NCBI RefSeq assembly: GCF_001418655.1
Contig: NZ_LIQZ01000111.1
Location: 1 to 64,000, forward strand
DNA length: 64,000 bases
Direction of reading: 5' to 3'
From: Streptomyces phaeochromogenes
GTDB taxonomy: Bacteria > Actinomycetota > Actinomycetes > Streptomycetales > Streptomycetaceae
Part shown: positions 30,301 to 39,234 of the stretch, one piece after another
How positions within the stretch are numbered: the stretch's first letter is position 1
Layout of the letters: every line of letters begins with the position of its first letter
Made by a program: the position numbers and the translations under genes
The notes under the pieces: generated by a model
Database searches by the model: none
What the model was told of the DNA's origin: nothing
What the model saw: only the letters and a program-made list of their open reading frames with translations

Positions 30301-31137
30301 ATGACCAACAGCACGACGAACGAGCCCGAGCCGTCGGACAGTTTGAAGACGTTCGGGCTGGTCCACAAGGCTTTCCGCAAGCGGGCGGGTCTGACGCAGG
30401 AGGAGTTCGCGCCGCTGGTGCGGTACCAGCCGTCGACGGTGGCATCGATCGAGCAGGGGCGACGCTTACCGCCACGGGTGTACGTGGAACGGGCGGAGGA
30501 GGTGCTGGACGCGTTCGGTGTGCTGCGGGCGGCTGCGAAATACGCTACGCGGGGCCCAGGGTTGGCGTCGTGGTTTCACAAGTGGGCGGACCTGGAAGAG
30601 CAGGCGATCAGCCTCTACACGTACGAATGCCGGGTGGTCCCAGGCTTGTTGCAGACAGACGCGTATGCACGAGCGGTGATGTGGAACGTGCCGCAACGGC
30701 CGACCGACGAGCAGGTCGAGCAGCGCGTCGCCGCGCGATTCGCGCGGCAGGAGCTGCTCAGCACGAGCCGGGAGCGACCCACGGCATTCAGCTTCATCGT
30801 CGAACAGGCAGTCCTGGAACGGCATACGGGCGGCGAGGAAGTGACACGGGAGCTGATCAACCACCTGCTTCAGGTGAATGCCCAGCACTGGAACGTCGAG
30901 ATCCAGCTGATGCCACTTCGGCAACCGGTGCACGCGGGTCTCGACGGACCCGTGCGCTTGCTGGAGACCCCGGAGAACGAATGGCTCGCCTACGCAGAAG
31001 GCCAGAAGACCGGCCACCTCATCAGTGACCGACAAGCAATCAGCGTGCTCCAGCAGCGTTATGCCAAGATGCGCTCACAGGCTCTCACTCCAGACGACAC
31101 GGTGAGCCTGCTCCAGCAACTGCGAGGGGCGCTATGA
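30301..31137 (+). CDS. WhiJ-like XRE-family regulator with DUF5753 domain
   Basis: 278 residues from the ATG at 30301; an in-frame GTG at 30277 is the alternative. The N-terminal XRE helix-turn-helix is GLTQEEFAPLVRYQPSTVAS. The following DUF5753 domain (YECRVVPGLLQTDAYARAVM, FIVEQAVLERHTGG, VQLMPL-like strand) is typical of WhiJ-like proteins. It overlaps the DUF397 gene by 4 bp (ATGA). Members control development and antibiotic genes in Streptomyces with a DUF397 partner. Confidence 0.92.
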   Translation: MTNSTTNEPEPSDSLKTFGLVHKAFRKRAGLTQEEFAPLVRYQPSTVASIEQGRRLPPRVYVERAEEVLDAFGVLRAAAKYATRGPGLASWFHKWADLEEQAISLYTYECRVVPGLLQTDAYARAVMWNVPQRPTDEQVEQRVAARFARQELLSTSRERPTAFSFIVEQAVLERHTGGEEVTRELINHLLQVNAQHWNVEIQLMPLRQPVHAGLDGPVRLLETPENEWLAYAEGQKTGHLISDRQAISVLQQRYAKMRSQALTPDDTVSLLQQLRGAL

Positions 31138-31337
31138 GCACCAGCACGACCGAACTTGCCTGGTTCAAAAGCAGTTACAGCGGCTCAGAGGGCGACGACT
31201 GCGTCGAAGTCGCCGCCTCCCCCGCCGCCATCCACGTCCGCGACTCCAAGAACAGCCGCGGGCCTCAGCTCGCCCTCTCCCCCGACGCCTGGGCGGGCTT
31301 CATCTCGTCGGTCAGTGGTCCGCGCAGCACGGCGTAG
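31134..31337 (+). CDS. DUF397 small regulatory protein
   Basis: 67 residues with the DUF397 core WFKSSYSGSEGDDCVEVA, then HVRDSKN and LALSPDAWAGFI. Translationally coupled to the XRE gene and the expected partner or antagonist of that protein. Its 3' end overlaps the convergent gene at 31312 by 26 bp. Confidence 0.92.
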   Translation: MSTSTTELAWFKSSYSGSEGDDCVEVAASPAAIHVRDSKNSRGPQLALSPDAWAGFISSVSGPRSTA

Positions 31338-31812
31338 GGTCCGGGACCTCGAACGGGACCAGTACCCCTCCCACCGCGGGCATGAGAGTGAGGACGAGTT
31401 CGCCGTCCTGCCACTGCGGGCGGACGTGATCCCTCGTCACCACACTCTGGTCCGGCGGGGGTTCACCCGCCAACCCCAGTACCGTGACGCGGTCGATCGC
31501 GGAGCCGGACAGCAGCTCCGCGACCGTCACCGTGCCGGTCAGGGCGGCCGACCCGGGGTAGACGACGGCCCGGCCCACCTCGTCGGGCACGCCGGTCGTG
31601 ACCTCGTACCCCTTCGCCGTGAGCGCGTTGGCAGCCTCGGGGGACGCCGTCGTGAACGACAGCACCACCCTCGGCCGCTCCCCGCGTACCAGGTGGGTAC
31701 AGCCGAACTCGCCCTCTGAGAGGGCGAGTTCGGCTGCAAGCGCCAGCAGCAGGTGGTCGGCCGTACGCAGGTCGCGTACGTCGGTGTCGACCGTGATGAC
31801 GTTCTGGTTCAC
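31312..31812 (-). CDS. Hypothetical protein
   Basis: 166 residues from a GTG at 31812 that overlaps the stop of the PHP phosphoesterase gene (GTGA). No family recognised. The sequence is soluble and alpha/beta-like, with an LLLALAAELALSEGEFGCTH segment and a cysteine pair at the end (PTPCCADH). The coupling suggests a function linked to the phosphoesterase. Convergent overlap with DUF397 is 26 bp. Confidence 0.65.
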   Translation of the reverse strand: MNQNVITVDTDVRDLRTADHLLLALAAELALSEGEFGCTHLVRGERPRVVLSFTTASPEAANALTAKGYEVTTGVPDEVGRAVVYPGSAALTGTVTVAELLSGSAIDRVTVLGLAGEPPPDQSVVTRDHVRPQWQDGELVLTLMPAVGGVLVPFEVPDPTPCCADH

Positions 31813-33518
31813 GCGGGGAGGACCCACACGGGGTTCGAGTAGAACCACAGGTCGTTCCACGGGTCGGCGTCGCCGACGACGTCGATCGCGGGGCCCGCGG
31901 GGTCGACGGCCGCACCGCGCGAGCCGACGGCGGACCGCTTGCCGTCGGAGCCGCGCAGACGGACGTACAGCGGGCGGTCGACGCGGCCGAGGGAGTACGT
32001 GATCCGGACGGTTCCGGTGGACTTGTTGACCTCGTACGACTTGACGACCTTCGCGGTCGGCGCGGTGAAGGTGTCCTTGTCCGCAACCGGGCCGGTGACG
32101 TCACCCTGGATGACGTCCACGCGGGCCAACTTGGGTGTGAAACCGGCCCAGTTGGGGCCGTCCGCGAGGGCGATGTCCACGGTCAGCGTGACGTTCGTGC
32201 CCTTCTTGACGTGGAGCGCGCCGCCGAGGGTGGCCCAGCGGCTGCCGCCGGAGAGGCGGACGTCGAGGCCGCTGAGGAGCTGGCCGTGGTCGACCCAGAC
32301 GCGGCCGGCGCGGATGCCGTCCATGACGGCGCCGTACGAGAAGCCGTCGGAGCCGACGTGGGTGCGGCTGTACTGGCCGGGCCAGTAGTCGCCCTGGGTG
32401 ATGTCGATCTTGCCGCCGTAGACCGGGTCGTCGTAACGGCCGTTGGCGTTGAAGTCGCCGCCGCCGCGCGCGGCCGTGTCCGCGTAGACCTGGTGCGAGT
32501 CGGAGTTGGCGCTGATCCACCAGGCCTTGCCCTCGGCGAGGAGGCTGTCCCACAGGCCGCCGACGGTGGCGGTCATCCAGTCGAAGCCGCCCCAGGTGCG
32601 GTAGCTCTCCGGCGGGTAACCGGCGAAGGAGTCGACGCTGGGGTTGTTGTCGTAGATGCCCCGGGCCCGGCCCATTCCGAGGGGCGCGGGCAGACCGGCC
32701 GCCTGGTGGCCGGGCGCGCCCTCGAAGCCGACGGCTATCTGGTGGCTCGCGGGCGTCGCGTCACGCCAGGCGCGGATCTCGTGCGGGGAGTCGACACCGC
32801 GACGCGCCGGGTGGTTGGCGAGCATCAGCGCGTCCTTGACCTTGCGGCGCTTCACCTGCTCACCGAGGAAGGCGAGACCCGCGATGGCGAGGGCCTCGTT
32901 GGCGGGCGAGGAACTGGACGCGTTCTTGACGCTGCCGTCGTAGTCGGTCTCGAACTGCTTGAGGACGGAGACCTCGTTCTTGCCGGGGTGCACGAAGACC
33001 GTGCCGTGCTCGGCCCCCGGGATGTTCCACTCCAGGCCCTGGAAGACGAGGGTGTCCTCGTGGGCGTCACGGGCCGCCTTGATGTCCGGGTTGACCTTGT
33101 CCACACCGATCTTGGCGTGCGTGGTGCTGCCGTGGTCGGTGATGACCAGCCAGTCCATGCCGTGCCTGGCGCCCTGGCGGACCTGGTCGACGACGCGGTA
33201 CTTGCCGTCGCTGCTGTACTGCGTGTGGATGTGGTGGTCGCCGGCCAGCCAGAGGAAGCCCTTCTTTCTCCGGCCACCGGACGCAGGCTGGGCGGCGGCA
33301 GCCGTCCCGCTCGTCGCGCCGCCGAGGACTCCGGCGGTCGCAAGACCCGCACCGAGCAGACCCGCGCGGCGCAGCATGGAGCGGCGCGACCGCTGGTCGG
33401 GCGTCAGGGCCTCGTCGGGTACGGAGGTGTCGAAGGCGGCCGGAAGGCTCGTACCGCCCTCGTGAGCGTGGTCGTGGTCGTGGTGGTGCCCGTGTCCATG
33501 CCCGTGGCTGTGCCCCAT
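31809..33518 (-). CDS. Secreted PHP-domain phosphoesterase with His-rich N-terminus
   Basis: 569 residues from the ATG at 33518, 6 nt after GGGAGG. It starts with a His-rich tract (HSHGHGHGHHHDHDHAHE) that should bind metal, then a Tat-like signal (SRRSMLRRAGLLGAGLATAG). The PHP domain has HHIHTQYSSDG as metal motif 1, VITDHGSTTH, GLEWNIPGAEHGTVF and LMLANHPARRG; the C-terminal 150 residues are a beta-sandwich. A secreted phosphoesterase, probably with a trinuclear metal centre. Divergent from the EEP-lectin gene. The His tract before the signal would stay on the cytoplasmic side unless it exports with the fold. Confidence 0.82.
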   Translation of the reverse strand: MGHSHGHGHGHHHDHDHAHEGGTSLPAAFDTSVPDEALTPDQRSRRSMLRRAGLLGAGLATAGVLGGATSGTAAAAQPASGGRRKKGFLWLAGDHHIHTQYSSDGKYRVVDQVRQGARHGMDWLVITDHGSTTHAKIGVDKVNPDIKAARDAHEDTLVFQGLEWNIPGAEHGTVFVHPGKNEVSVLKQFETDYDGSVKNASSSSPANEALAIAGLAFLGEQVKRRKVKDALMLANHPARRGVDSPHEIRAWRDATPASHQIAVGFEGAPGHQAAGLPAPLGMGRARGIYDNNPSVDSFAGYPPESYRTWGGFDWMTATVGGLWDSLLAEGKAWWISANSDSHQVYADTAARGGGDFNANGRYDDPVYGGKIDITQGDYWPGQYSRTHVGSDGFSYGAVMDGIRAGRVWVDHGQLLSGLDVRLSGGSRWATLGGALHVKKGTNVTLTVDIALADGPNWAGFTPKLARVDVIQGDVTGPVADKDTFTAPTAKVVKSYEVNKSTGTVRITYSLGRVDRPLYVRLRGSDGKRSAVGSRGAAVDPAGPAIDVVGDADPWNDLWFYSNPVWVLPA

Positions 33519-33684
33519 GTCGGCCTCCCGTGTCGAGCGCCGCCGGTGCGGACGCGCGTATGGAGACTCGATGCGAAACATGAACTTTGGTCGACGCCAC
33601 GGTGATCACAGGGCGACACCGACACGGCAGGTCGCCTCGTCTCCCACTGTTCCCCCAACTGCCCTTGTCCGTCACACTGGTTGA

Positions 33685-33715
33685 CCTTGAACCTGAACAA
33701 CATTCAAGTTCAAGG
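33685..33715. promoter_or_regulatory. Inverted repeat between divergent phosphoesterase genes
   Basis: CCTTGAACCTGAA - CAACA - TTCAAGTTCAAGG: 12 of 13 arm positions pair. It lies between the PHP and EEP-lectin genes, 69 bp before the latter. GTTCA units in it recall Streptomyces PHO boxes, which would fit phosphoesterases, but the 11-nt direct-repeat spacing is not clear. Confidence 0.55.
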
Positions 33716-33783
33716 CTTTCAGGTTCCTCCGCTCGTCCCCCTCATCTCCCCCGCTGTTTCCTCCGACTGGAGACACCCCCACC

Positions 33784-35109
33784 ATGAGAAGACTCATCGG
33801 CTCCCTGATGGCCGGCGCGCTGGCCTTCGCCGGGCTCACCGCCGCCGTCTCGACCCCCGCCGCTGCCGCCGCCCCCTCCTCCGGCACCTTCAACGTCCTC
33901 ACGTACAACGTCGCGGGCCTTCCGGAGCTGCTCAGCTCCGGGAACCCGGAGGTGAACACCCCGCTGCTCGCCCCGCGTCTCGGGGCTTACGACATCGTGA
34001 ACGTGCAGGAGGACTTCAACTACCACGCGGCGCTGTACGCGGGCGACAACCACCCGTATCGCACGGCGACGAGTGGCGGTGTGCCCTTCGGCGACGGGCT
34101 CAACACCCTCTCGGACTACACGTTCGACGACTTCGAGCGGGTGCAGTGGAACGACTGCACGGGCACCAACTGCCTTACACCCAAGGGCTTTTCGCTCGCG
34201 CGGGTCCGGCTGACCGAGGGCGTCTTCGTCGACCTCTACAACGTGCACACGAACGCGGACGACACGGACGAGGCCCACGCCGCCCGCCGCGCGAATGTCG
34301 CGCAGCTCTCCGCCTTCATCACCGCGAACTCCTCGGGCAACGCGGTGATCGTCATGGGCGACACCAACACCCGCTACACCCGCGCGGGCGACAACATCCG
34401 CCTGCTGTCGACCGCGAACGGTCTCACCGACGCGTGGGTCCAGCTGGTGCGCGGCGGCAACGCCCCGGCCCAGGGCAGCGACGCGATCGTCTGCCCCACC
34501 ACCGCGCCCACGAACGCCTGCGAGGTCGTGGACAAGGTCCTCTACCGGGGCAGTGACCTCGTGAACCTCTCCGCGAGCCGCTACAACAACGAGTGGGCGA
34601 AGTTCCTGGACTCGGCGGGCGGCAACCTCTCCGACCACTTCCCGCACACCGTCGACTTCTCCTGGACGCTGCCGGCCGGCCTCCGGGCGAGCGACACGTT
34701 CGGCGGCCCGCACGGCACGGCCTTCAACGACGCGGACAACCTCCCGGCCACGCCCTCGCCGCGCACGCTGACACTGCGCGGTGCCTCCCGCCTGGACGCG
34801 GTGTCGCTCACGCTCGACGGCGGCACGTCCCTGACGCACGGCGGCACGGGCGGTACGGCCGCCTCGCTCACCCTCGCCACCGGTGAGCACCTCACCTCGG
34901 TCAAGCTCACCCGGGGCCAGAAGGACGGCCGGACCCGGGTCTTCTCGGCCGCCTTCACCACCGACAAGTCCCGTACGGTGACGGCCGGTTCGGCCACCTC
35001 CGACGCGGTGACCTACACGGCCCCGGCCGGCTGGCAGATCGTCGGCTTCACGGGCCGCTCGGGCGACGAGATCGACAAGCTGGGTGTGGTGTACGCGCCG
35101 ATCGGCTGA
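33784..35109 (+). CDS. Secreted EEP-family phosphodiesterase with jacalin-like lectin domain
   Basis: 441 residues, ATG. The signal peptide is RRLIGSLMAGALAFAGLTAA with cleavage near AAAAPSS. The EEP domain has NVLTYNVAGLPELL, IVNVQEDFNYHAALY, YNVHTNADDTDEAH, VIVMGDTNTRYT and the final catalytic SDHFPH. The C-terminal 135 residues (FGGPHGTAFNDAD, GRSGDEIDKLGVVYAPIG) have jacalin-type lectin motifs. Domain order and length resemble secreted sphingomyelinase- or DNase-like enzymes with a carbohydrate-binding tail. Substrate not determined. Confidence 0.85.
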   Translation: MRRLIGSLMAGALAFAGLTAAVSTPAAAAAPSSGTFNVLTYNVAGLPELLSSGNPEVNTPLLAPRLGAYDIVNVQEDFNYHAALYAGDNHPYRTATSGGVPFGDGLNTLSDYTFDDFERVQWNDCTGTNCLTPKGFSLARVRLTEGVFVDLYNVHTNADDTDEAHAARRANVAQLSAFITANSSGNAVIVMGDTNTRYTRAGDNIRLLSTANGLTDAWVQLVRGGNAPAQGSDAIVCPTTAPTNACEVVDKVLYRGSDLVNLSASRYNNEWAKFLDSAGGNLSDHFPHTVDFSWTLPAGLRASDTFGGPHGTAFNDADNLPATPSPRTLTLRGASRLDAVSLTLDGGTSLTHGGTGGTAASLTLATGEHLTSVKLTRGQKDGRTRVFSAAFTTDKSRTVTAGSATSDAVTYTAPAGWQIVGFTGRSGDEIDKLGVVYAPIG

Positions 35110-35140
35110 TCCCGTCGACGGCGACCCGCCCGACAGACAT

Positions 35141-35176
35141 CCGCCCGGACAGGTGTTGTACTGCCTGTCCGGGCGG
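35141..35176 (+). terminator. Hairpin terminator after the EEP-lectin gene
   Basis: CCGCCCGGACAGG and CCTGTCCGGGCGG form a perfect 13-bp stem with a 10-nt loop. It lies between convergent genes and ends 31 bp after the EEP-lectin stop. Confidence 0.8.
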
Positions 35177-35235
35177 TTGTGTGTGCGGGCTGTTCGGGGG
35201 GCTCGGCCCAGAGGGCCCGGCTCGTGGTGGCCGGT

Positions 35236-35601
35236 TCAGATCCTCCAGCCCAGCAGAGGGATGCGCGCTCCGGTGAGCAGGCCCAGGAACATCACCAGGG
35301 AGAGGGCCAGGGCCACGGCGAGACGCACGACGATGACGTTGTCCAGGGCGGGGCGCAGCCCGGGCGGGGCGCCCCGGCCGAGGAGCCAGGTGACCGGGAC
35401 CGAGCAGGCGAAGAGCAGGGCGAGCAGCTCGATCTGGTCGTCGCCGGCGGGCTGGACCGGGGCGCTGGAATCCAGGTCGTAGCCCTCGGCGTACATCGCG
35501 AAGGCGAGGATCTTCCAGCACAGGGCGCAGAAGAGCGTGGCGGCGGCTTCGACGGGGACGAGGCGCGCCCGGAGCCCTTCCGGGAGGTGTGACAGCAGCA
35601 T
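35236..35601 (-). CDS. Small membrane protein of unknown function
   Basis: 121 residues, ATG. Three hydrophobic segments: about 17-38 (VEAAATLFCALCWKILAFAMY), 58-75 (ELLALLFACSVPVTWLLG) and 92-112. No family recognised. Monocistronic between the EEP-lectin terminator and the SGNH hydrolase. Confidence 0.65.
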   Translation of the reverse strand: MLLSHLPEGLRARLVPVEAAATLFCALCWKILAFAMYAEGYDLDSSAPVQPAGDDQIELLALLFACSVPVTWLLGRGAPPGLRPALDNVIVVRLAVALALSLVMFLGLLTGARIPLLGWRI

Positions 35602-35685
35602 GGTCTTTCGGGGACGTGGGGGATGTGAGGGGTGGCGGTGACGGCGGGGTCGGCCGGGTGTTCCGGTCGGGCCCCGCCTTTGTGG

Positions 35686-36876
35686 TCAGCCGGTCCCGGT
35701 GGCGAAGGGGCCGCCCTCGCCGAAGACGAGCCGTGCGAAGTTCTCGCCGATACGGCGGTGTCCCGCGGGATCGGGGTGGACCTCGTCGGGCAGCGGGAAC
35801 TCGGCGTAGTCCTTCTCGCCGTAGAGGTCGCGGCCGTCGAGGTAGTGCAGGTTCGGGTCGTCGGCCGCCCGCTGTTCGACGACCCGGGCGAGTTCGTTGC
35901 GGATGACGTTGAGCGTCAGACGCCCGGCGGCGCGCTCGGCCGGATCTCCCGTGGCCTTGAACCGGAGGGTCCCGCCGTCGAGGTCGGGCGCGAGGGGGCC
36001 GGGGGTGTCCTCCTGGATCGGACACAGCACGGGGGACACGACCAGCAGCGGTGTGGTCGGATGCCCCTCGCGGATGGTGTCCAGGAACCCGTGGACCGCG
36101 GGGGTGAAGGCGCGCAGGCGCATCGCGTCGGCGTTGGCGACGTTGATGCCGATCTTGAGGCTGATCAGGTCCGCGGGGGTGTCCCGCATCGCACGCGCGG
36201 TGAACGGGTCGAGCAGCGCACTGCCGCCGAACCCCAGGTTGACCAGCTCCACCCCACCCCGACTTGCGGCCAGGGCAGGCCAAATGGCGGTCGGGTGGGC
36301 GGCGTTGGAACCATGGCTGATGGAACTGCCGTGGTGCAGCCACACCTTGCGGCCGTTGTCGGGCGCCGGCTCGACGGGGGCGTCGGTGCGCAGGGCGATC
36401 AGCTCGGTGACCTCCGTGTGCGGAAGCCAGATCTCGATGTCCTTGTCACCCGCGGGCAGTTCGGCGAACCGGGCCGTGCCGGCGGGCCCCTCGGTCAGCT
36501 CGGCGGACTGCGTGACCATGTCGACGATCGTGCGTACGTTGCCGCCGGCCACCGTGGCCTGCGCGGCGAGACGCCCGTCGACCAGCAGGTCGTACACGCC
36601 GTCCGCCGGGGCCGGGAAACCTCGGTAGACCCGCCTGGTGGGCAGCGTGTCCAGTTCGACGACGGTGGCCCGGGTGCGGAAGACCAGCCGCACGCCGGAG
36701 GGCTGGGCCTCGGCCACGGCGAGTCGGTCGTCCGGGATCTGGCGGCGGGCCCGGGCGGGCAGGCGGTGGGGCAGCAGGCCGTGCGGGGTCTGTTCCAGGT
36801 CCAGGAAGCCGCGCAGCATGTCCGCGGTGACGGGTGTGGTGATCCAGTCGTGTTCGGTGTTCATCGTCTCGCTCAC
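35686..36876 (-). CDS. SGNH/GDSL-type hydrolase
   Basis: 396 residues from a GTG; an ATG four codons in is possible. The C-terminal half (about 180-396) is an SGNH hydrolase: block I WLHHGSSISHG, block II LGFGGSALLD, block III LKIGINVANAD, and block V DEVHPDPAGHRRIG with catalytic Asp and His. The N-terminal half is beta-rich and fits a carbohydrate-esterase-type accessory domain. Cytoplasmic, as no signal is seen; probably an acyl-esterase. Confidence 0.85.
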   Translation of the reverse strand: MSETMNTEHDWITTPVTADMLRGFLDLEQTPHGLLPHRLPARARRQIPDDRLAVAEAQPSGVRLVFRTRATVVELDTLPTRRVYRGFPAPADGVYDLLVDGRLAAQATVAGGNVRTIVDMVTQSAELTEGPAGTARFAELPAGDKDIEIWLPHTEVTELIALRTDAPVEPAPDNGRKVWLHHGSSISHGSNAAHPTAIWPALAASRGGVELVNLGFGGSALLDPFTARAMRDTPADLISLKIGINVANADAMRLRAFTPAVHGFLDTIREGHPTTPLLVVSPVLCPIQEDTPGPLAPDLDGGTLRFKATGDPAERAAGRLTLNVIRNELARVVEQRAADDPNLHYLDGRDLYGEKDYAEFPLPDEVHPDPAGHRRIGENFARLVFGEGGPFATGTG

Positions 36877-36898
36877 TGTCTCGTTCGTTGCCTCAGCC

Positions 36899-37468
36899 TC
36901 AGGTTGTGGTCCAGGTGCGCAGCAGCGTGTCGAGGGAGTCCAGGGTCCAGGCCCAGGACTCCTGCGAGGGGACGGCGGTGTGGCTGAAGGCCCCGGCCAT
37001 CTCCAGGCTCACGTAGCCGTGGAAGACGCTGCCCAGCATCCGGACCGCGTGCGTCTGGTCCGGCTCCGTCAGGTCGTAGCCGCGCAGGATCGCCCGCGTC
37101 ATCTGCGAGTGCCGCACCGCGGCACTGGCGGCCGCAGTCTCGGGGTCGAGCCTGAGCCGGGCGGCGTCGTAGCGGCCAGGGTGCACCCGGGCGTAGTCGC
37201 GGTAGGCGTCCGCGAAGGCGGCCAAGGCGTCCTTGCCGGCCCGGCCGGCCACGGCGGCGGCGACCCGGTCGGCGAGTTCCTCCAGCGCGAGCAGGGCGAT
37301 CCGGGTCTTGAGGTCGTGCGAGTTCCTCACGTGCGAGTACAGACTCGCGACCTTGACGTCGAACCGCCGGGCGAGCGCCGAGACGGTCACCTGGTCGAAC
37401 CCGACCTCGTCGGCCAGCTCCGCCCCCGCCTGGGTCAGACGCTCCGTGGTCAGCCCCACTCGAACCAT
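36899..37468 (-). CDS. TetR-family transcriptional regulator
   Basis: 189 residues from the ATG at 37468, with GAGGGAGG 6 nt upstream. The helix-turn-helix is VTVSALARRFDVKVASLYSH; the rest is the TetR ligand domain. Divergent from the FBP gene with a 9-bp-arm palindrome between the starts, its likely operator. A close paralogue lies at 40312. Confidence 0.9.
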   Translation of the reverse strand: MVRVGLTTERLTQAGAELADEVGFDQVTVSALARRFDVKVASLYSHVRNSHDLKTRIALLALEELADRVAAAVAGRAGKDALAAFADAYRDYARVHPGRYDAARLRLDPETAAASAAVRHSQMTRAILRGYDLTEPDQTHAVRMLGSVFHGYVSLEMAGAFSHTAVPSQESWAWTLDSLDTLLRTWTTT

Positions 37469-37502
37469 AACCATCCTCCCTCTTGCCGACAACCATTATG
37501 CA

Positions 37503-37525
37503 TTTGCCTAATACCTTTAGGCAAA
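37503..37525. promoter_or_regulatory. TetR-type operator palindrome
   Basis: TTTGCCTAA - TACCT - TTAGGCAAA: perfect 9-bp arms with a 5-bp spacer, between the divergent TetR and FBP genes. Confidence 0.75.
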
Positions 37526-37539
37526 TTAGCCTGGCTCTT

Positions 37540-38031
37540 ATGAAGCCGCTGACCGAGCAAGAGATCCGTACCGCGTTCGTGAACTGCACCAAGGGCGAGT
37601 CGAAGCGCCTGTCCGTCCCCCGCGACCTGGCCGAACGGCCCTGGGACGAGCTGGACTTCCTCGGCTGGCGCGATCCCCAGGCCCCCGACCGCGCCTACCT
37701 CGCCACCGAGCTGGACGGCCGACCGGTGGCGCTCGCGCTGCGCGGCGCCGGCGCCGCTTCCTGGCAGACGCGGCGCAGCATGTGCTCGATATGCCTGACC
37801 ACCCACACCGGTGGCGTATCGCTCCTCGTCGCCGCGAAGGCCGGCAAGGCGGGGCAGCAGGGCAACTCCGTGGGCGCCTACATGTGCAGCGACCTCGCCT
37901 GCCCGCTGTATGTGCGGGGCAGGAAGGACGCGGGCGTCGGCGCGCGGCTCCCCGAGTCGCTCACCCTGGAGGAGAAGATCGAGCGGACCGTCGCGAACCT
38001 CGGCGCGTTCATCGCCAAGGTCACCGCGTGA
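37540..38031 (+). CDS. FBP-domain protein with treble-clef zinc finger
   Basis: 163 residues from the ATG at 37540; in-frame codons upstream reach TTG 37483 but cross the TetR operator. The C-terminal part has CSICLTTHTGG and CSDLACPLYVRGRK, the zinc knuckles of the elongation-factor-G-binding FBP family (FusB-like). N-terminal ~80 residues fit the FBP fold. It may bind ribosomal EF-G; in FusB proteins this gives fusidic acid resistance, but that activity is not assumed here. Divergent from its likely regulator TetR. Confidence 0.82.
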   Translation: MKPLTEQEIRTAFVNCTKGESKRLSVPRDLAERPWDELDFLGWRDPQAPDRAYLATELDGRPVALALRGAGAASWQTRRSMCSICLTTHTGGVSLLVAAKAGKAGQQGNSVGAYMCSDLACPLYVRGRKDAGVGARLPESLTLEEKIERTVANLGAFIAKVTA

Positions 38032-38111
38032 ACCAGCCGGCGGTCACCGCGTGAAGCAGCCGACAGTCACCGCGTGAAGCAGCCGACAGTCACCGCGTGA
38101 AGCAGCGGGCG
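38020..38111 (+). repeat. Four 23-bp tandem repeats spanning the FBP stop codon
   Basis: Each unit starts GTCACCGCGTGAA and continues with a 10-bp variable end (GCAGCCGACA in units 2 and 3). The first copy holds the last codons and TGA of the FBP gene; the other copies follow the stop. Confidence 0.85.
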
Positions 38112-38133
38112 CCGGGCAAGGCCGACCCGGCGT

Positions 38134-39006
38134 CTAGTGGTCCGCCGCGGTTTGGCCGGCTGTCTGCGCGGCCCAGGAGGCGAGGATGCGCAGACGGTCG
38201 TGGCTGGGGGTGCCGGGCTCGGCGGTCAGGGTGATGAGCTGCTGGTCGGGATCGGCGGTGGAGGCGAGGAACGACCAGTCGAGGGTGAGCTCCCCCACGA
38301 TCGGATGGTTCAGGACCTTCGTGCCCGTGCCCTGGACCGCGACGCGATGGGCACCCCACCATCGCCTGAAGTCGGGGTCCTGGAGCGACAGTTCGCCCAC
38401 CAGCTCGACCAGCCGTGGATCCTGCGGGTCACGGGCGGCCTCCATGCGCAGCTGCGCCAGGCTCGTCTGTGCCACCCAGTCCCAGTCCGGGTACAGCGCC
38501 CTGATGGCCGGGTCGCGGAAGACCAGCCGTACGAAGTTGCGCCTGTTCTCGGGAATCCGCGCGAAGTCGGTGAACAGGGCGGCGGCCATGGGGTTCCAGG
38601 CGAGGATGTCCGTGCGCCGGCCCAGGACGACGGCCGGTGTGGTGGCCAGGTCGTCCAGCAGACGCCGTAGCTGCGGCTGGACCTTCTGCGTGGTCCGTCG
38701 GCGGGGCCGGGCCGCGTCCTTGCCCGACAGTTCGAACAGGTAGGCACGCTCGCTGTCGTCGAGCCGGAGAACACGCGCGAGGGTGTCCAACACCGGTTCG
38801 GAGGCCTGACGGCGGCCCTGTTCCAGGCGCGTGTAGTAGTCGGCGCTGATCGACGCCAGCAGGGCCACTTCCTCCCGGCGCAGCCCCTTGACCCTGCGCC
38901 TGCCGCCCGGCGAATCGGGCAGCCCGACCTGGGCCGGGCTCAGCTCCATGCGCCGCGCCTTGAGGAAGGCACCCAGCTCACTGTGGTGCGCGTTGCCGCT
39001 GCTCAT
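38134..39006 (-). CDS. XRE-family regulator with MmyB-like ligand domain
   Basis: 290 residues from the ATG at 39006. The helix-turn-helix (REEVALLASISADYYTRLEQ) is followed by a PAS-like MmyB ligand domain (LDDLATTPAVVLGRRTDILA, NPMAAALFTDF, LSLQDPDFRRWWGAHRVA). Proteins of this type bind small hydrophobic ligands and often control the neighbouring oxidoreductase or hydrolase; here the divergent dienelactone-hydrolase-like gene is the candidate. Confidence 0.9.
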   Translation of the reverse strand: MSSGNAHHSELGAFLKARRMELSPAQVGLPDSPGGRRRVKGLRREEVALLASISADYYTRLEQGRRQASEPVLDTLARVLRLDDSERAYLFELSGKDAARPRRRTTQKVQPQLRRLLDDLATTPAVVLGRRTDILAWNPMAAALFTDFARIPENRRNFVRLVFRDPAIRALYPDWDWVAQTSLAQLRMEAARDPQDPRLVELVGELSLQDPDFRRWWGAHRVAVQGTGTKVLNHPIVGELTLDWSFLASTADPDQQLITLTAEPGTPSHDRLRILASWAAQTAGQTAADH

Positions 39007-39171
39007 AGGTACGAGTCTTACAGACGGCCTTGCCTGTGACAGGGGGCCTGACGTGTCCCAGGACAGGGCTGTCCGAGGACAGAAGTCGCCCCTTATCCGT
39101 CTGCGTACCGGGTGCGAGTGTCGATGACGTGACCGGCGGACGGGCATCCCCAAAGCCGTCACGGCAATTCG

Positions 39172-39219
39172 GCACCCGCACCCGCACTCGCACTCGCACT
39201 CGCACTCGCACTCGCACCC
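39172..39219 (+). repeat. Hexanucleotide microsatellite GCACTC/GCACCC
   Basis: Eight units: GCACCC twice, GCACTC five times, GCACCC once. It ends 15 bp before the hydrolase start, immediately before the CAGGAGACACAGGAAC ribosome-binding region, so it lies in the 5' leader. Confidence 0.9.
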
Positions 39220-39234
39220 AGGAGACACAGGAAC

